Numbered from the stretch's first letter, positions 1 through 9,382 are shown. The stretch: 64,000 nucleotides of DNA from Poriferisodalis sp965203655 (GCF_965203655.1 NZ_CBDBDD010000002.1:62001-126000); one strand, 5' to 3'. Translations and numbers: made by a program. Notes: generated by a model not told the origin, from the sequence alone.

Positions 1-1665
1 GTTGATGGTGCGGTTCGGGATGTCGATCTCGATGATGTCGCCACTGCGCACCAGCCCGATGAGCCCGCCGGAAGCGGCTTCCGGTGAAACATGGCCGATG
101 GACAGGCCCGACGTGCCGCCCGAGAAGCGCCCGTCGGTGACCAGGGCGCACGCCTTGCCGAGGCCCTTCGACTTCAGGTACGACGTGGGATACAGCATCT
201 CCTGCATGCCGGGGCCGCCCCGCGGACCCTCATAGCGCACCACCACGACATCCCCGGCGACCACCTCGCCCTCGAGAATGTGCTCCACCGCCTCGTCTTG
301 ACTCTCGACCACATGGGCCGGGCCGGAGAACACCCAGATCGACTCGTCCACCCCGGCCGTCTTCACGACGCAGCCGTCGGGCGCGAGGTTGCCGTACAGG
401 ATCGCCAGCCCGCCGTCGGCGGAGTACGCGCTGTCGACCGAGCGGATGCAGCCCCGCTCACGGTCGAGATCCAGCGTGCGGTAGCGCTCCGACTGGCTGA
501 ACGCCACCTGCGTCGGGATGCCTGCCGGGCCCGCCCGGAAGAACTCGGCCAGCGACGCATCGTCGTTCGTGGCCACGTCCCAGCGAGAGATGGCGTCGAA
601 CATGGTCGCCGAATGCACCGTCGGCACCTGGTTGGCGATCAGGCCCGCCCGGTTCAGCTCGGACATGATCCCCATGACCCCGCCGGCGCGGTGCACGTCC
701 TCGACGTGGAAGAACTCCGACGCCGGCGCCACCTTGCAGATATTCGGCACCTTGCGCGACAGCCTGTCGATGTCGGCCATCGTGAAGTCGAGCTCTGCCT
801 CTTGGGCGGCAGCCAGCAGGTGCAGGATCGTGTTGGTGGACCCGCCCATCGCGATGTCGAGCGTCATGGCGTTCTCGAACGCCTCGAAGCTGCCGATCGA
901 ACGCGGCAGCACCGACGCGTCGTCCTCCTGGTAGTAGCGGCGGCACAGCTCAACCACCAGCCGGCCGGCCTCGAGGAACAGCTCACGGCGGTCCGAATGG
1001 GTGGCCACCACGGTTCCGTTGCCGGGCAGCGACAGGCCCAGAGCCTCGGTCAGGCAGTTCATGGAGTTGGCCGTGAACATGCCCGAGCACGATCCGCACG
1101 TGGGGCAGCCCGACCGCTCCATCTCGGCGACGTCCTCGTCGCTGACCGAATCGTCTGCAGCGACGACCATCACGTTGATGAGGTCGACCTTCTGGGTGGC
1201 CAGCTTGGTCTTGCCGGCTTCCATGGGACCGCCAGAAACGAACACCGTCGGAATATTCAGCCGCATCGCGGCGTTAAGCATCCCCGGGGTGATCTTGTCG
1301 CAGTTGGAGATGCACACCAGCGCATCGGCGCAGTGCGCATTCACCATGTACTCGACAGCGTCAGCGATGAGGTCGCGCGACGGCAGGCTGTAGAGCATCC
1401 CGTCGTGGCCCATGGCGATGCCGTCGTCGACGGCGATGGTGTTGAACTCTTTCGCCACTCCCCCGGCGGCCTCGATCTCGCGGGCGACGAGCTGGCCAAG
1501 GTCCTTCAGATGGACATGGCCGGGCACGAACTGGGTGAACGAATTGGAGATGGCGATGATCGGCTTGCCGAAGTCCTCGTCGGTCATGCCGGTGGCACGC
1601 CACAAGGCTCGAGCCCCGGCCTGATTTCGGCCTGCTGTAGAGGTGACAGATCGGTAGCTCGGCAT
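1..1665 (-). CDS. ilvD: Dihydroxy-acid dehydratase IlvD (3' end beyond window)
   Basis: Dehydrates 2,3-dihydroxy-isovalerate and -methylvalerate to 2-oxo acids in valine and isoleucine synthesis; an iron-sulfur enzyme of the cytoplasm. About 555 residues are visible. They include NCDKITPG near residue 121, the Fe-S segment CPTCGSCSGMF near 187 and a MGGSTNT segment, all typical of the long E. coli-type form. The C-terminal part lies outside the window. The start is the ATG at 1665, because a TAGGCT hexamer ends 6 nt before it and there is no Shine-Dalgarno, as in other leaderless genes here. It is divergent from serB, with about 65 nt between them. Confidence 0.95.
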   Translation of the reverse strand, partial: MPSYRSVTSTAGRNQAGARALWRATGMTDEDFGKPIIAISNSFTQFVPGHVHLKDLGQLVAREIEAAGGVAKEFNTIAVDDGIAMGHDGMLYSLPSRDLIADAVEYMVNAHCADALVCISNCDKITPGMLNAAMRLNIPTVFVSGGPMEAGKTKLATQKVDLINVMVVAADDSVSDEDVAEMERSGCPTCGSCSGMFTANSMNCLTEALGLSLPGNGTVVATHSDRRELFLEAGRLVVELCRRYYQEDDASVLPRSIGSFEAFENAMTLDIAMGGSTNTILHLLAAAQEAELDFTMADIDRLSRKVPNICKVAPASEFFHVEDVHRAGGVMGIMSELNRAGLIANQVPTVHSATMFDAISRWDVATNDDASLAEFFRAGPAGIPTQVAFSQSERYRTLDLDRERGCIRSVDSAYSADGGLAILYGNLAPDGCVVKTAGVDESIWVFSGPAHVVESQDEAVEHILEGEVVAGDVVVVRYEGPRGGPGMQEMLYPTSYLKSKGLGKACALVTDGRFSGGTSGLSIGHVSPEAASGGLIGLVRSGDIIEIDIPNRTIN

Positions 1666-1671
1666 ACGTTC

Positions 1672-1677
1672 AGCCTA
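1672..1677 (-). promoter_or_regulatory. -10 hexamer of leaderless ilvD promoter
   Basis: TAGGCT on the minus strand, 6 nt before the ATG. Transcription would begin at or next to the start codon. Confidence 0.5.
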
Positions 1678-1714
1678 CGCGTCCGCCCCGGATTCTCATA
1701 GCCCGTCTGGGCAG

Positions 1715-1720
1715 TAGCCT
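1715..1720 (+). promoter_or_regulatory. -10 hexamer upstream of serB
   Basis: TAGCCT, 9 nt before the GTG of serB. The spacing is slightly longer than the 6-7 nt seen at most starts here. Confidence 0.4.
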
Positions 1721-1729
1721 GCTCGACCC

Positions 1730-3025
1730 GTGGCCCCGAACGACACTGCAGCCGACGATGCTGCGGATGATGCATCCGAGGACGCACCCAGCGATGCAAC
1801 CGATGAGGCCGCGCCCCGGGACACGATCCTCATCCGAGTGACCGGCCCCGACGGCCCGGGCATCACCACCGACCTGCTGGCACTGCTCTCGGGTGCCGGC
1901 GCCGACGTGCAGGACATGGAGCAGGTCGTCGTGCGCCGCCAGCTCACGCTCGGGCTCGCGATCACGGTTCCCGCAGGCCGAGACCTGGTCAAAGAGGTGC
2001 TGCTGTTCGGCTACGAGCGGGGCTTGGAGATGAACTTCGAGGTCGTCGACGCCACGCCGACCAAGCATGCGGAGCGCCTCGTGGTCACCGCTCTGGCGCC
2101 CGAGCTCAAGCCAGCGGACCTGTCGGTCGTGACCGGGGCGATTGCCACCAGCGGCGGGAACATCGACCGCATCCACCGTCTGTCGCGCTTCCCGGTGTGG
2201 AGCTACGAGTTCCTGGTCGAGGGCGCGGAGGGCGACAAGCTGCGCACCGACCTGATCGAGGTGGCCGCCGACCGCCGGATCGACATCGCCGTGCAGCCCC
2301 ACGGCCTGTCACGGCGCTCGACCCGCATGATCGTGATGGACGTCGACTCGACGCTGATCCGCGACGAGGTGATCGACCTGCTGGCCGCCGAAGCCGGCCA
2401 CGAGGCCCGGTCGGCTGAGCTGACCGCCGCCGCCATGGCCGGCGAGATTGACTTCGAGACATCGCTGCGCAAGCGGGTGAGGCTGCTGACCGGCCAGCCC
2501 GTCTCGATCATCGACACGGCCATCGTGCACATGAATCTCACGCGGGGCGCCCGCACTTTCGCCCGCACCCTGAAGCGGCTGGGCTACAAGGTGGCGATCA
2601 TCTCCGGCGGCTTCACGCACTTCACCGATCACCTGGCGAAGCGGTTCAAGTTCGATCACGCCTACGCGAACGAACTCGAGATCCGCGACGGCCGGCTGAC
2701 CGGCGAGCTGGTCGGCGAGGTGATCGACGCCGAGGCCAAGGCCCGGCTGCTGCGCCAGCTCGCCTACATCGAGGGCGTGCCGCTGGAGCAGATCGTGGCG
2801 GTGGGCGACGGTGCCAACGATCTCCCCATGCTGACAGCGGCGGGGCTGGGCATCGCCTTCAACGCCAAGCCGGTGGTGGCCGACGCGGCAGACACCACCG
2901 TGAACGTGCCGTACCTCGACGCGATCCTGTTCATGCTGGGCGTCACACGCGAAGAAGTCGAAGCCGCCGACGCCTCGGCGACGCCGCTGGGCGCCGAACG
3001 GCCGCTGTCCGCGCTGCTGCCCTGA
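1730..3025 (+). CDS. serB: Phosphoserine phosphatase SerB with tandem ACT-like domains
   Basis: Hydrolyses phosphoserine in the last step of serine synthesis. After an acidic, low-complexity N-terminus of about 30 residues come two ACT-like regions (roughly 31-105 and 112-190). The HAD phosphatase domain follows, with DVDSTLI at 204-210 (nucleophile Asp204, acid/base Asp206) and the GDGANDLPM metal-binding loop near the C-terminus. The 431-residue length and the double ACT architecture match the actinobacterial SerB2 type, which is feedback-regulated by serine. GTG start. Serine feeds glycine and one-carbon metabolism, which fits the glycine cleavage genes just downstream. Confidence 0.93.
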   Translation: MAPNDTAADDAADDASEDAPSDATDEAAPRDTILIRVTGPDGPGITTDLLALLSGAGADVQDMEQVVVRRQLTLGLAITVPAGRDLVKEVLLFGYERGLEMNFEVVDATPTKHAERLVVTALAPELKPADLSVVTGAIATSGGNIDRIHRLSRFPVWSYEFLVEGAEGDKLRTDLIEVAADRRIDIAVQPHGLSRRSTRMIVMDVDSTLIRDEVIDLLAAEAGHEARSAELTAAAMAGEIDFETSLRKRVRLLTGQPVSIIDTAIVHMNLTRGARTFARTLKRLGYKVAIISGGFTHFTDHLAKRFKFDHAYANELEIRDGRLTGELVGEVIDAEAKARLLRQLAYIEGVPLEQIVAVGDGANDLPMLTAAGLGIAFNAKPVVADAADTTVNVPYLDAILFMLGVTREEVEAADASATPLGAERPLSALLP

Positions 3026-3028
3026 TCC

Positions 3029-3060
3029 CCGGCCGGCTGATGGGCTGGCTGGCTGGCCGG
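3029..3060 (+). terminator. Hairpin after serB
   Basis: CCGGCCGGC at 3029-3037 pairs with GCTGGCCGG at 3052-3060 (9 bp with one G-U, 14-nt loop). It starts 3 nt after the serB stop. There is no U tract, which is common in high-GC actinobacteria. Confidence 0.45.
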
Positions 3061-3104
3061 CAAACTCCCAGGCCGCCTGTCCAGACTTGGGCGCCTCGCG
3101 CAGG

Positions 3105-3110
3105 TAACTT
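3105..3110 (+). promoter_or_regulatory. -10 hexamer of leaderless arsC promoter
   Basis: TAACTT, 7 nt before the ATG at 3118. This fixes the start of the selenoprotein upstream of its in-frame TGA. Confidence 0.6.
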
Positions 3111-3117
3111 CGGCCTC

Positions 3118-3477
3118 ATGGCCGAGGTGACGATTTACCACAACCCGCATTGAAACTCTTCCCGGAATGCCTTGGCGGTCGCCGAGGAAGCTGGAGTGGA
3201 GGCCGATGTCGTCCTCTACATGAAGACGCCGCCCGATCGGGAGACGCTCGAACACTTGGTGTCGATACTCGAGGACCCCGTCGAAGACCTAGTGCGCAAG
3301 GACTCGCAATTCAAGAAGCTGAACCTGAACGCCGACGACTACGTCGACAATCCCGGCGCAGTGGTGGAGCTGCTGAGCCAGCGCAAGGCGCTCATGCAGC
3401 GCCCGGTGGTCGTACGCGGCAACCGCGCCATCGTCGGACGTCCGAAGGGTCGCATCGCCGAGCTCCTGGCCGACTGA
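3118..3477 (+). CDS. ArsC/Spx-family thioredoxin-fold reductase with selenocysteine at codon 12
   Basis: The family consists of small thioredoxin-fold proteins, including glutathione/mycothiol-linked arsenate reductases. Reading from ATG 3118 gives MAEVTIYHNPH, then TGA at 3151-3153, then NSSRNAL. The family motif is HNPxCxxSR, so TGA replaces the catalytic Cys exactly and the frame stays open to 3477 (119 residues counting Sec). The C-terminal RPVVVRGNRAIVGRP segment, with the conserved Arg, is intact. A hairpin with a GGUC loop follows the TGA. The gene lies between serB and gcvT. The substrate is unknown; arsenate reduction is only one option. Confidence 0.87.
3170..3187 (+). promoter_or_regulatory. 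Bacterial SECIS hairpin of the ArsC-like gene
   Basis: CCTTGGC (3170-3176) pairs with GCCGAGG (3181-3187): 7 bp with one G-U, around the loop GGTC (3177-3180). The loop begins 24 nt after the TGA, inside the range used by SelB-dependent bacterial SECIS elements. The GGU in the loop resembles that of E. coli fdhF. Confidence 0.75.
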
Positions 3478-3494
3478 CTGACACGCACAGGTTG

Positions 3495-4664
3495 ATGACT
3501 GACGCCAACGGCGGCGTACGCGAGCCCGACATCGATCCAGACACCGGCGGCGTACGCACCCCGCTGCTCGACCTGCACACCGAACTCGGCGGGCGGATGG
3601 TCAACTTCGGCGGCTATGCGCTTCCCATGCGCTACGGCGACGGCACCGTGGCCGAGCATCGCGCCACCCGCACCGCGGCCGGACTGTTCGACGTCAGCCA
3701 CATGGGCATCATCGAGGTCCGGCCCGCCGACGGCATGGGCGTGGCGGAAGCCGCCGCGTGGCTCGAATACTCGGTGCCAGGGTCGATCGTCAATCTGGCG
3801 CCGGGCCGGATGCGCTACACGCTGTTCACCACGGATGCGGGCGGGGTGCTCGACGATCTCATCGTGTCGAATCTCGGCGACCGCCTGCGACTGGTGGTGA
3901 ACGCCGTTCGCACCGAGGCCGACCTGGCTGCGCTCGCTGCGCGGCTCGACGACCGCAAAGTGCGCATCGAGCAGCAATCCGGCCTCGCGCTGGTGGCGCT
4001 GCAAGGGCCCGCGGCGGCTGGTGTACTGGCCCGCTGGGCACCGGCAGCCACAGAGCTGGCGTTCATGTCCACCGCCACGCTGTCGATCGACGGCGTCGAG
4101 TGCGAGGTGTCGCGCTGCGGGTACACCGGCGAGGACGGGTTCGAAGTCTCCATTCCGGCGAGCGAGGCGACGCATGTCGCACGGCTGCTGCTGAGCGCTG
4201 ATGGCGTGGTCCCCGCAGGGCTCGGCGCACGCGACACGCTGCGACTCGAGGCGGGCCTGCCGCTGGTCGGCCACGAGCTCACCGAGGCGACGACCCCGGC
4301 CGAGGCCGGACTGGGCTGGTCGATCCCCAAGCGCCGGCGCGCCGAGGCCGGCTTCCCCGGTGCGGAGATCATCACCGAGCAGCTGCGTGACGGGCCGCCG
4401 CGCCAGCGGGTCGGCATCGCAGCCGACGGCCGCCGGCCCATTCGCGACGGCGCCGTGCTGGCCGCCTGCGACGGCGCCAGCGTCGGCATGGTCACCAGCG
4501 GCGGCTTCGGCCCTACTGTCGAAGCGCCGATCGCCATGGCCTACGTCGAAGCCGACTTCGCGACTGACGGCACTGAGCTGCTGGCCGAGGGCCGCAAGGG
4601 CCCCGAGCCGTGCCGGGTCGCCCCGCTGCCGTTCGTGGAACATCGCTACCGGCGGCCGTCGTGA
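3495..4664 (+). CDS. gcvT: Glycine cleavage system T protein (aminomethyltransferase)
   Basis: Transfers the methylene group from the lipoyl-bound aminomethyl of GcvH to tetrahydrofolate, releasing ammonia. The 389-residue product has the full GcvT/YgfZ fold. Visible family segments include GGYALPMRYGDG, GLFDVSHMG, a CGYTGEDGFE loop near the middle and GMVTSGGFGPT near the C-terminus. The ATG at 3495 lies 17 nt after the arsC stop, so the two are probably co-transcribed. gcvP follows after about 57 nt. gcvH is not in this cluster; it lies at 31.5 kb. Confidence 0.95.
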   Translation: MTDANGGVREPDIDPDTGGVRTPLLDLHTELGGRMVNFGGYALPMRYGDGTVAEHRATRTAAGLFDVSHMGIIEVRPADGMGVAEAAAWLEYSVPGSIVNLAPGRMRYTLFTTDAGGVLDDLIVSNLGDRLRLVVNAVRTEADLAALAARLDDRKVRIEQQSGLALVALQGPAAAGVLARWAPAATELAFMSTATLSIDGVECEVSRCGYTGEDGFEVSIPASEATHVARLLLSADGVVPAGLGARDTLRLEAGLPLVGHELTEATTPAEAGLGWSIPKRRRAEAGFPGAEIITEQLRDGPPRQRVGIAADGRRPIRDGAVLAACDGASVGMVTSGGFGPTVEAPIAMAYVEADFATDGTELLAEGRKGPEPCRVAPLPFVEHRYRRPS

Positions 4665-4721
4665 TGATCGCCGTGACCATGAACGAGACCGCACGAAGCC
4701 CCTTGCACGGAGGCATGGCGT

Positions 4722-7676
4722 ATGAGTGAACCCCCGGTACCTACGAGCGCGGAAGGGGCATTTGCCGCACGTCACATCGGCCTGGGGCCCGACGACGTTG
4801 CCGTCATGCTCAAGCGGCTCGGATTCGGCTCGCTCGCCGAACTCGTGGATGCCGCCGTGCCAGCCGAGATCCGCATCGACGAGCCGATCGTGCTCGACGG
4901 CATCGACCGGCCGCTCAGCGAGACGGAAGCCACCGTGGCGATGCGCTGGCTGGCGAATGCCAACACGCAGGTGCACTCGTTGATCGGGCTGGGCTACTAC
5001 GGCACGCTGACGCCCGCAGTCATCCGGCGGGGCGTGCTGGAGGACCCGTCGTGGTACACGGCGTACACGCCGTACCAGCCCGAGATCTCCCAGGGGCGGC
5101 TCGAGGCGCTGCTCAACTACCAGACGATGGTGTGCGATCTGGTGGGCATGGAGATCGCCAACTCGTCGCTGTTGTGCGAGGGCACCGCCGCTGCCGAGGC
5201 GATGGCCATGGCCCGGCGCATCACGCGCAGCGGGCCGGACTGCTTCTTCGTGGACGCCGACTGCCATCCCCAGGTCATCGACGTGGTGCGCACCCGTGCC
5301 AGGCCGATCGGCATCGACATCGTCGTGGGCGACCCGGCGACCGATCTGGCGCCGGCCGAGGTGTACGGCGCATTGCTGGCCTATCCCGGCAGCAGCGGCG
5401 CCGTCCGCAACCTTCAGCCCGTGATCGAAGCTCTGCACGGGACGGGTGCGATTGCGGCCGTCACCGCGGATCTGCTGGCGTGCTGCGTGCTGCGGCCGCC
5501 CGGCGAGCAGGGCGCCGACATCGTGGTGGGCAGCTCGCAGCGCTTCGGTGTGCCGCTGGGCTTCGGCGGTCCGCATGCGGCATTCCTGGCAACCAGCGAG
5601 AAGCACCGCCGCTCGATGCCGGGACGGCTCGTAGGCGTCTCAGTGGACGCCGCCGGCAGGACCGCGTACCGCCTGGCGTTGCAGACCCGTGAGCAGCACA
5701 TTCGGCGCGAGAAGGCCACCAGCAACATCTGTACCGCGCAGGTGCTGCTCGCCGTGGTGGCTTCGATGTATGCGGTATGGCACGGTCCCGATGGCTTGGC
5801 CGAGATCGCTGGGCGTGTGCACCGGCTGACGGCAGGACTCGCCGCCGGCCTGCGGGCCATCGGATCGAGCGGCACGCCGCGCGGCGCCTCCGACGGCACG
5901 CCAGGTCGACTGTCAGTGCGCAACGACACCCTCTTCGACACGCTGACGGTGGAGGTCCCCGGTGCCGCCGACCTCGTAGTGGACGCTGCGCTCGCGGCAG
6001 GATTCAACCTGCACCGTGTCGACGCCGACACAGTCAGCGTCTCTCTGGACGAGACCTGCGACGAAGCGACGGTCGCGCACCTCCTCGATGCGTTCGGGAC
6101 GACCGCAGACGGCAGGTCAGCCGATGTCGGCACGGTGGCTGAGTTGGCGGCTTCGGCACCGTCGGGCATCGCCGGCGGACTGCGGCGCGCCAGCGAGTAC
6201 CTCACACACCCCACCTTTCACTCACACCGTTCCGAGACCGAGATGATGCGCTACCTGCGCCGCCTGGCCTCGTTCGACGTGGCGCTGGACCGGTCGATGA
6301 TCCCGCTGGGCAGCTGCACGATGAAGCTCAATGCCGCGGCGGAGATGACGCCGGTGACATGGCCGCAGTTCGCCGACATCCACCCGTTCGCGCCGAAAGA
6401 CCAATGGGAGGGCTACCGCCAGATCATCGCCGACCTCGAACGCTGGCTGGCAGCGATCACCGGCTACGACGCCGTGTCGTTGCAGCCCAATGCCGGCTCG
6501 CAGGGCGAGCTGGCCGGGCTGCTCGCCATCCGGGGGTACCACGACGGCCGCGGCGACGCCCACCGCACGGTCTGCCTCATCCCCTCCTCCGCGCACGGCA
6601 CCAACGCCGCGTCGGCCGTGATGGCCGGCATGCGGGTGGTAGTAGTGGGCTGCACCGACGACGGCGACGTGAACCTCGACGACCTCGACGCCAAGATCGC
6701 CGAGCACGGCGATCAGCTCGCTGCGTTCATGGCCACCTATCCCTCGACACATGGCGTGTATGAGGACGGCATCCGGCAGGTCTGTCTCAAGGTGCACGAA
6801 GCGGGCGGGCAGGTCTATGTGGACGGCGCCAACCTCAACGCTCTTGTCGGCCTCGCTGCGCCGGGCACGTTCGGGGCCGACGTCAGCCATCTCAACCTGC
6901 ACAAGACGTTCTGCATTCCCCACGGTGGCGGCGGGCCCGGCATCGGGCCGGTGGCGTGCCGGCTGCACTTGGCCGAGTACCTGCCCAACCACCCGCTGGC
7001 GCCTGATGCCGGCCCCGAGACTGGCCCGGGCGCGATCTCATCGGCGCCGTGGGGCTCGGCGGGCATCCTGCCGATCCCGTGGATGTACATCGCCATGATG
7101 GGCACAGACGGGCTCACCCAAGCCACCCAGACGGCGATCCTGTCGGCCAACTACCTGGCCTCGCGGCTCGGCGAGCACTTCCCGATCCTGTACCAGGGCC
7201 GCTACGGGCTGGTCGCGCACGAGTGCATCGTGGACCTGCGGCCGTACTCGGAGTGGGCCAGCGTGGACGACGTGGCCAAGCGGCTCATCGACTTCGGGTT
7301 CCACGCCCCGACGATGTCGTTCCCGGTTGCAGGGACGCTGATGATCGAGCCAACCGAGAGCGAGTCGCTGGCGGAGATCGACCGGTTCTGCGATGCGATG
7401 GCGGCGATCCGGTCCGAGATCGACAAGGTTGCGGGGGGCGAATGGCCTGCCGACGACAACCCGCTCGCTAACGCTCCCCACACGGCCATCGACGTGCTGG
7501 CCGACGACTGGGAGCACCCCTACTCGCGCACCGAGGCCGCCTACCCGGAAGGCACCGGCGTGGCGACGCAGGTTGCCGACAAGTACTGGCCGCCGGTCAG
7601 CCGCATCGACGGTGCCTACGGCGACCGCAACCTCATGTGCGCCTGCCCCGACCCCCGCGCCTTTGAGACCGACTGA
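4722..7676 (+). CDS. gcvP: Glycine dehydrogenase (decarboxylating), P protein
   Basis: The PLP enzyme that decarboxylates glycine and loads the aminomethyl group onto lipoyl-GcvH. At 984 residues it is the single-chain form, with N-terminal and C-terminal halves fused. The PLP-lysine segment HLNLHKTFCIPHGGGG is present in the C-terminal half, as is SSAHGTNAASA. A GGAGG ribosome site lies 8 nt before the ATG. It forms a serine/glycine one-carbon group with serB and gcvT. Confidence 0.96.
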   Translation: MSEPPVPTSAEGAFAARHIGLGPDDVAVMLKRLGFGSLAELVDAAVPAEIRIDEPIVLDGIDRPLSETEATVAMRWLANANTQVHSLIGLGYYGTLTPAVIRRGVLEDPSWYTAYTPYQPEISQGRLEALLNYQTMVCDLVGMEIANSSLLCEGTAAAEAMAMARRITRSGPDCFFVDADCHPQVIDVVRTRARPIGIDIVVGDPATDLAPAEVYGALLAYPGSSGAVRNLQPVIEALHGTGAIAAVTADLLACCVLRPPGEQGADIVVGSSQRFGVPLGFGGPHAAFLATSEKHRRSMPGRLVGVSVDAAGRTAYRLALQTREQHIRREKATSNICTAQVLLAVVASMYAVWHGPDGLAEIAGRVHRLTAGLAAGLRAIGSSGTPRGASDGTPGRLSVRNDTLFDTLTVEVPGAADLVVDAALAAGFNLHRVDADTVSVSLDETCDEATVAHLLDAFGTTADGRSADVGTVAELAASAPSGIAGGLRRASEYLTHPTFHSHRSETEMMRYLRRLASFDVALDRSMIPLGSCTMKLNAAAEMTPVTWPQFADIHPFAPKDQWEGYRQIIADLERWLAAITGYDAVSLQPNAGSQGELAGLLAIRGYHDGRGDAHRTVCLIPSSAHGTNAASAVMAGMRVVVVGCTDDGDVNLDDLDAKIAEHGDQLAAFMATYPSTHGVYEDGIRQVCLKVHEAGGQVYVDGANLNALVGLAAPGTFGADVSHLNLHKTFCIPHGGGGPGIGPVACRLHLAEYLPNHPLAPDAGPETGPGAISSAPWGSAGILPIPWMYIAMMGTDGLTQATQTAILSANYLASRLGEHFPILYQGRYGLVAHECIVDLRPYSEWASVDDVAKRLIDFGFHAPTMSFPVAGTLMIEPTESESLAEIDRFCDAMAAIRSEIDKVAGGEWPADDNPLANAPHTAIDVLADDWEHPYSRTEAAYPEGTGVATQVADKYWPPVSRIDGAYGDRNLMCACPDPRAFETD

Positions 7677-7692
7677 CGTTCTCGTGCGCGCC

Positions 7693-7698
7693 TAGCGT
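7693..7698 (+). promoter_or_regulatory. -10 hexamer of leaderless promoter
   Basis: TAGCGT, 6 nt before the ATG at 7705. Confidence 0.55.
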
Positions 7699-7704
7699 CT
7701 GCGC

Positions 7705-8421
7705 ATGGCTCGGGTCGATCCTTCGGTGCTGGAGATGCCGGACGATGCTGCGGCCGGCACGATGCCGTACTTCTCGCACATCGAGGTGTGGCTGCGGGCC
7801 GAGGTCGACGGGCTGAGCGATGTGCAGCTCGACCTCGACGACCAGTCTCCCGACCGGGAGCTGATGTGGTGGTCGATCCGGCGGCAGGTCAGCCATATCG
7901 CCTGGGTGTCGCTGATCTTCGCGAAGCGGCGCTGCGGGATGCTGCTGTGGCCCGACGGCGATATTCCCGAGCCCATCGTATGGGCCGAGCATCACCAGGG
8001 ACGCAACAACAAGCACGGGCTGCGGCTTGACCCTGAGCTGTTCTGGGACGTGCCCGATCTGCTCGACAAGCTTGACCTGGGCCTGAGCTGGATGCGCTAC
8101 GTGGTTGCGTCTCATCCGGTGGAGACGTTCCGCGAGATGGTCGAGTCACGTCACAGCACACATTTCTGGGACGACGCCATCACGGTGCTCCCCCGTGGGG
8201 CTTGGCATGATCCCGACGACGAGCGGATGATCGTGAACACGCTCGAGTGCGCGATCTGGATGCTCTTCTACGAGATGGCCTCCCACATCCGCTCCATCCA
8301 GCGGATCAAGGAGATCCAGGGGCTGACATCGGCCGTCGAGCTGACGCGCTTCGGCTACCTGCGTCTCCCCCACTACTGGGGCGAGACCGACGCCCCCGCG
8401 CCCAGCATCACCAAGCTGTGA
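7705..8421 (+). CDS. DinB-like four-helix protein (conserved hypothetical)
   Basis: A 238-residue soluble protein without signal or membrane segments. Histidines in helices, such as RRQVSHIAWVS and YEMASHIRSIQ, resemble the metal-binding histidines of the DinB/YfiT superfamily, whose members include thiol-dependent transferases. That assignment is tentative. The gene is leaderless (TAGCGT 6 nt upstream). Its stop overlaps the GTG of the next gene in a GTGA junction, so it is probably translationally coupled to the nucleoside hydrolase. Confidence 0.6.
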   Translation: MARVDPSVLEMPDDAAAGTMPYFSHIEVWLRAEVDGLSDVQLDLDDQSPDRELMWWSIRRQVSHIAWVSLIFAKRRCGMLLWPDGDIPEPIVWAEHHQGRNNKHGLRLDPELFWDVPDLLDKLDLGLSWMRYVVASHPVETFREMVESRHSTHFWDDAITVLPRGAWHDPDDERMIVNTLECAIWMLFYEMASHIRSIQRIKEIQGLTSAVELTRFGYLRLPHYWGETDAPAPSITKL

Positions 8422-9341
8422 GCCTGAAGGTCATTCTCGACTGCGACCCAGGCCACGACGATGCGGTGGCGATCCTGCTGGCGGCCCGACAGTGCGAAGT
8501 ACTGGCCATCACGACGGTGTCGGGGAACGCCCCGCTGGAACTGACCACGGCGAACGCGTTGCTGATGTGCCAGCTCGCCGGGCTGGACATTCCGGTGCAC
8601 GCGGGCGCGGAAGGGCCGCTGCTCGTACCCGCTGCCCACGCCCCGCGTGCCCATGGGGCAACCGGGCTGGACGGGCCGCCCCGGCCCGATGTGCACACCG
8701 AGGTCGCCAGCAACAACGCCGTCAGCGTCATCATCGAGACAGCGCGATCCCACGACGACGTGTGGCTCGTGCCGGTCGGGCCGCTCACGAACATCGCGCT
8801 GGCCATCCGCCAAGCGCCGGACATCGTCGAGCGAGTGGCCGGCATCTCGCTCATGGGCGGTGCTGTCGGGCCGGGCAATGTCACGCCGACGGCCGAGTTC
8901 AACATCTGGGCAGATCCTCATGCGGCGCAGATCGTGCTCGCCGCCGGAGTGCCGCTGGTGCGCATGGCCGGGCTCAACCTCACCCACCAGCTCTGCGTCG
9001 GGCCGAACGAAACCGCCGCTTTGCGGGCGCAGGGCGGCATTGTGCCCGAGTTCGTCGCGGGTCTATTCGACTTCTACCTCGCCGGCTACCGCGAGCGGGC
9101 CGGGTTGGATGCAGCACCCATGCACGATCCGTGTGCAGTGCTCGCCGTGACACACCCCGATCTGTTCACTTTCGGCGCCCGACATGTCGATGTGGAGACG
9201 GCCGGCGAGCTCACGCGCGGCATGACGGTGGCAGACGAGCGGCCCGGCACCGACGCCACGCCCAACTGCGATGTCGCCTACCGCATCGATGCCGCGGCGG
9301 CGCTCGAACTGATCATCGACGCCGTGTGCAGCTACGGCTAG
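8418..9341 (+). CDS. Inosine/uridine-preferring nucleoside hydrolase
   Basis: Cleaves the N-glycosidic bond of nucleosides to free base and ribose for salvage. The N-terminal calcium and ribose site DCDPGHDDAVA is clear, followed by the family segments GPLTNIALA and FNIWADPHAA and a C-terminal CDVAYRIDAAA. The 307-residue length is normal. The GTG start overlaps the TGA of the preceding gene (GTGA), which decides the start and implies coupling. Substrate preference cannot be read from the sequence. Confidence 0.9.
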   Translation: MSLKVILDCDPGHDDAVAILLAARQCEVLAITTVSGNAPLELTTANALLMCQLAGLDIPVHAGAEGPLLVPAAHAPRAHGATGLDGPPRPDVHTEVASNNAVSVIIETARSHDDVWLVPVGPLTNIALAIRQAPDIVERVAGISLMGGAVGPGNVTPTAEFNIWADPHAAQIVLAAGVPLVRMAGLNLTHQLCVGPNETAALRAQGGIVPEFVAGLFDFYLAGYRERAGLDAAPMHDPCAVLAVTHPDLFTFGARHVDVETAGELTRGMTVADERPGTDATPNCDVAYRIDAAAALELIIDAVCSYG

Positions 9342-9369
9342 ATCCCGGCGCTCGGGGCGGCCACGTCGG

Positions 9370-9375
9370 TACCGT
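9370..9375 (+). promoter_or_regulatory. -10 hexamer of leaderless selD promoter
   Basis: TACCGT, 7 nt before the GTG at 9383. It supports the start that puts the TGA at codon 23. Confidence 0.6.
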
Positions 9376-9382
9376 TGCCGCT

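Noticed and set aside
91..1701. Long open frame on the plus strand opposite ilvD
   Set aside because: It is antisense to a clear IlvD, is Arg/His-rich and has no family similarity; typical high-GC shadow frame. The same applies to the long frames opposite gcvT, mutB, leuS, nrdA and der.
3151..3153. arsC-like gene as a pseudogene with a nonsense mutation
   Set aside because: The stop falls exactly on the catalytic Cys codon, the rest is conserved, a SECIS-type hairpin follows, and two other genes show the same pattern.
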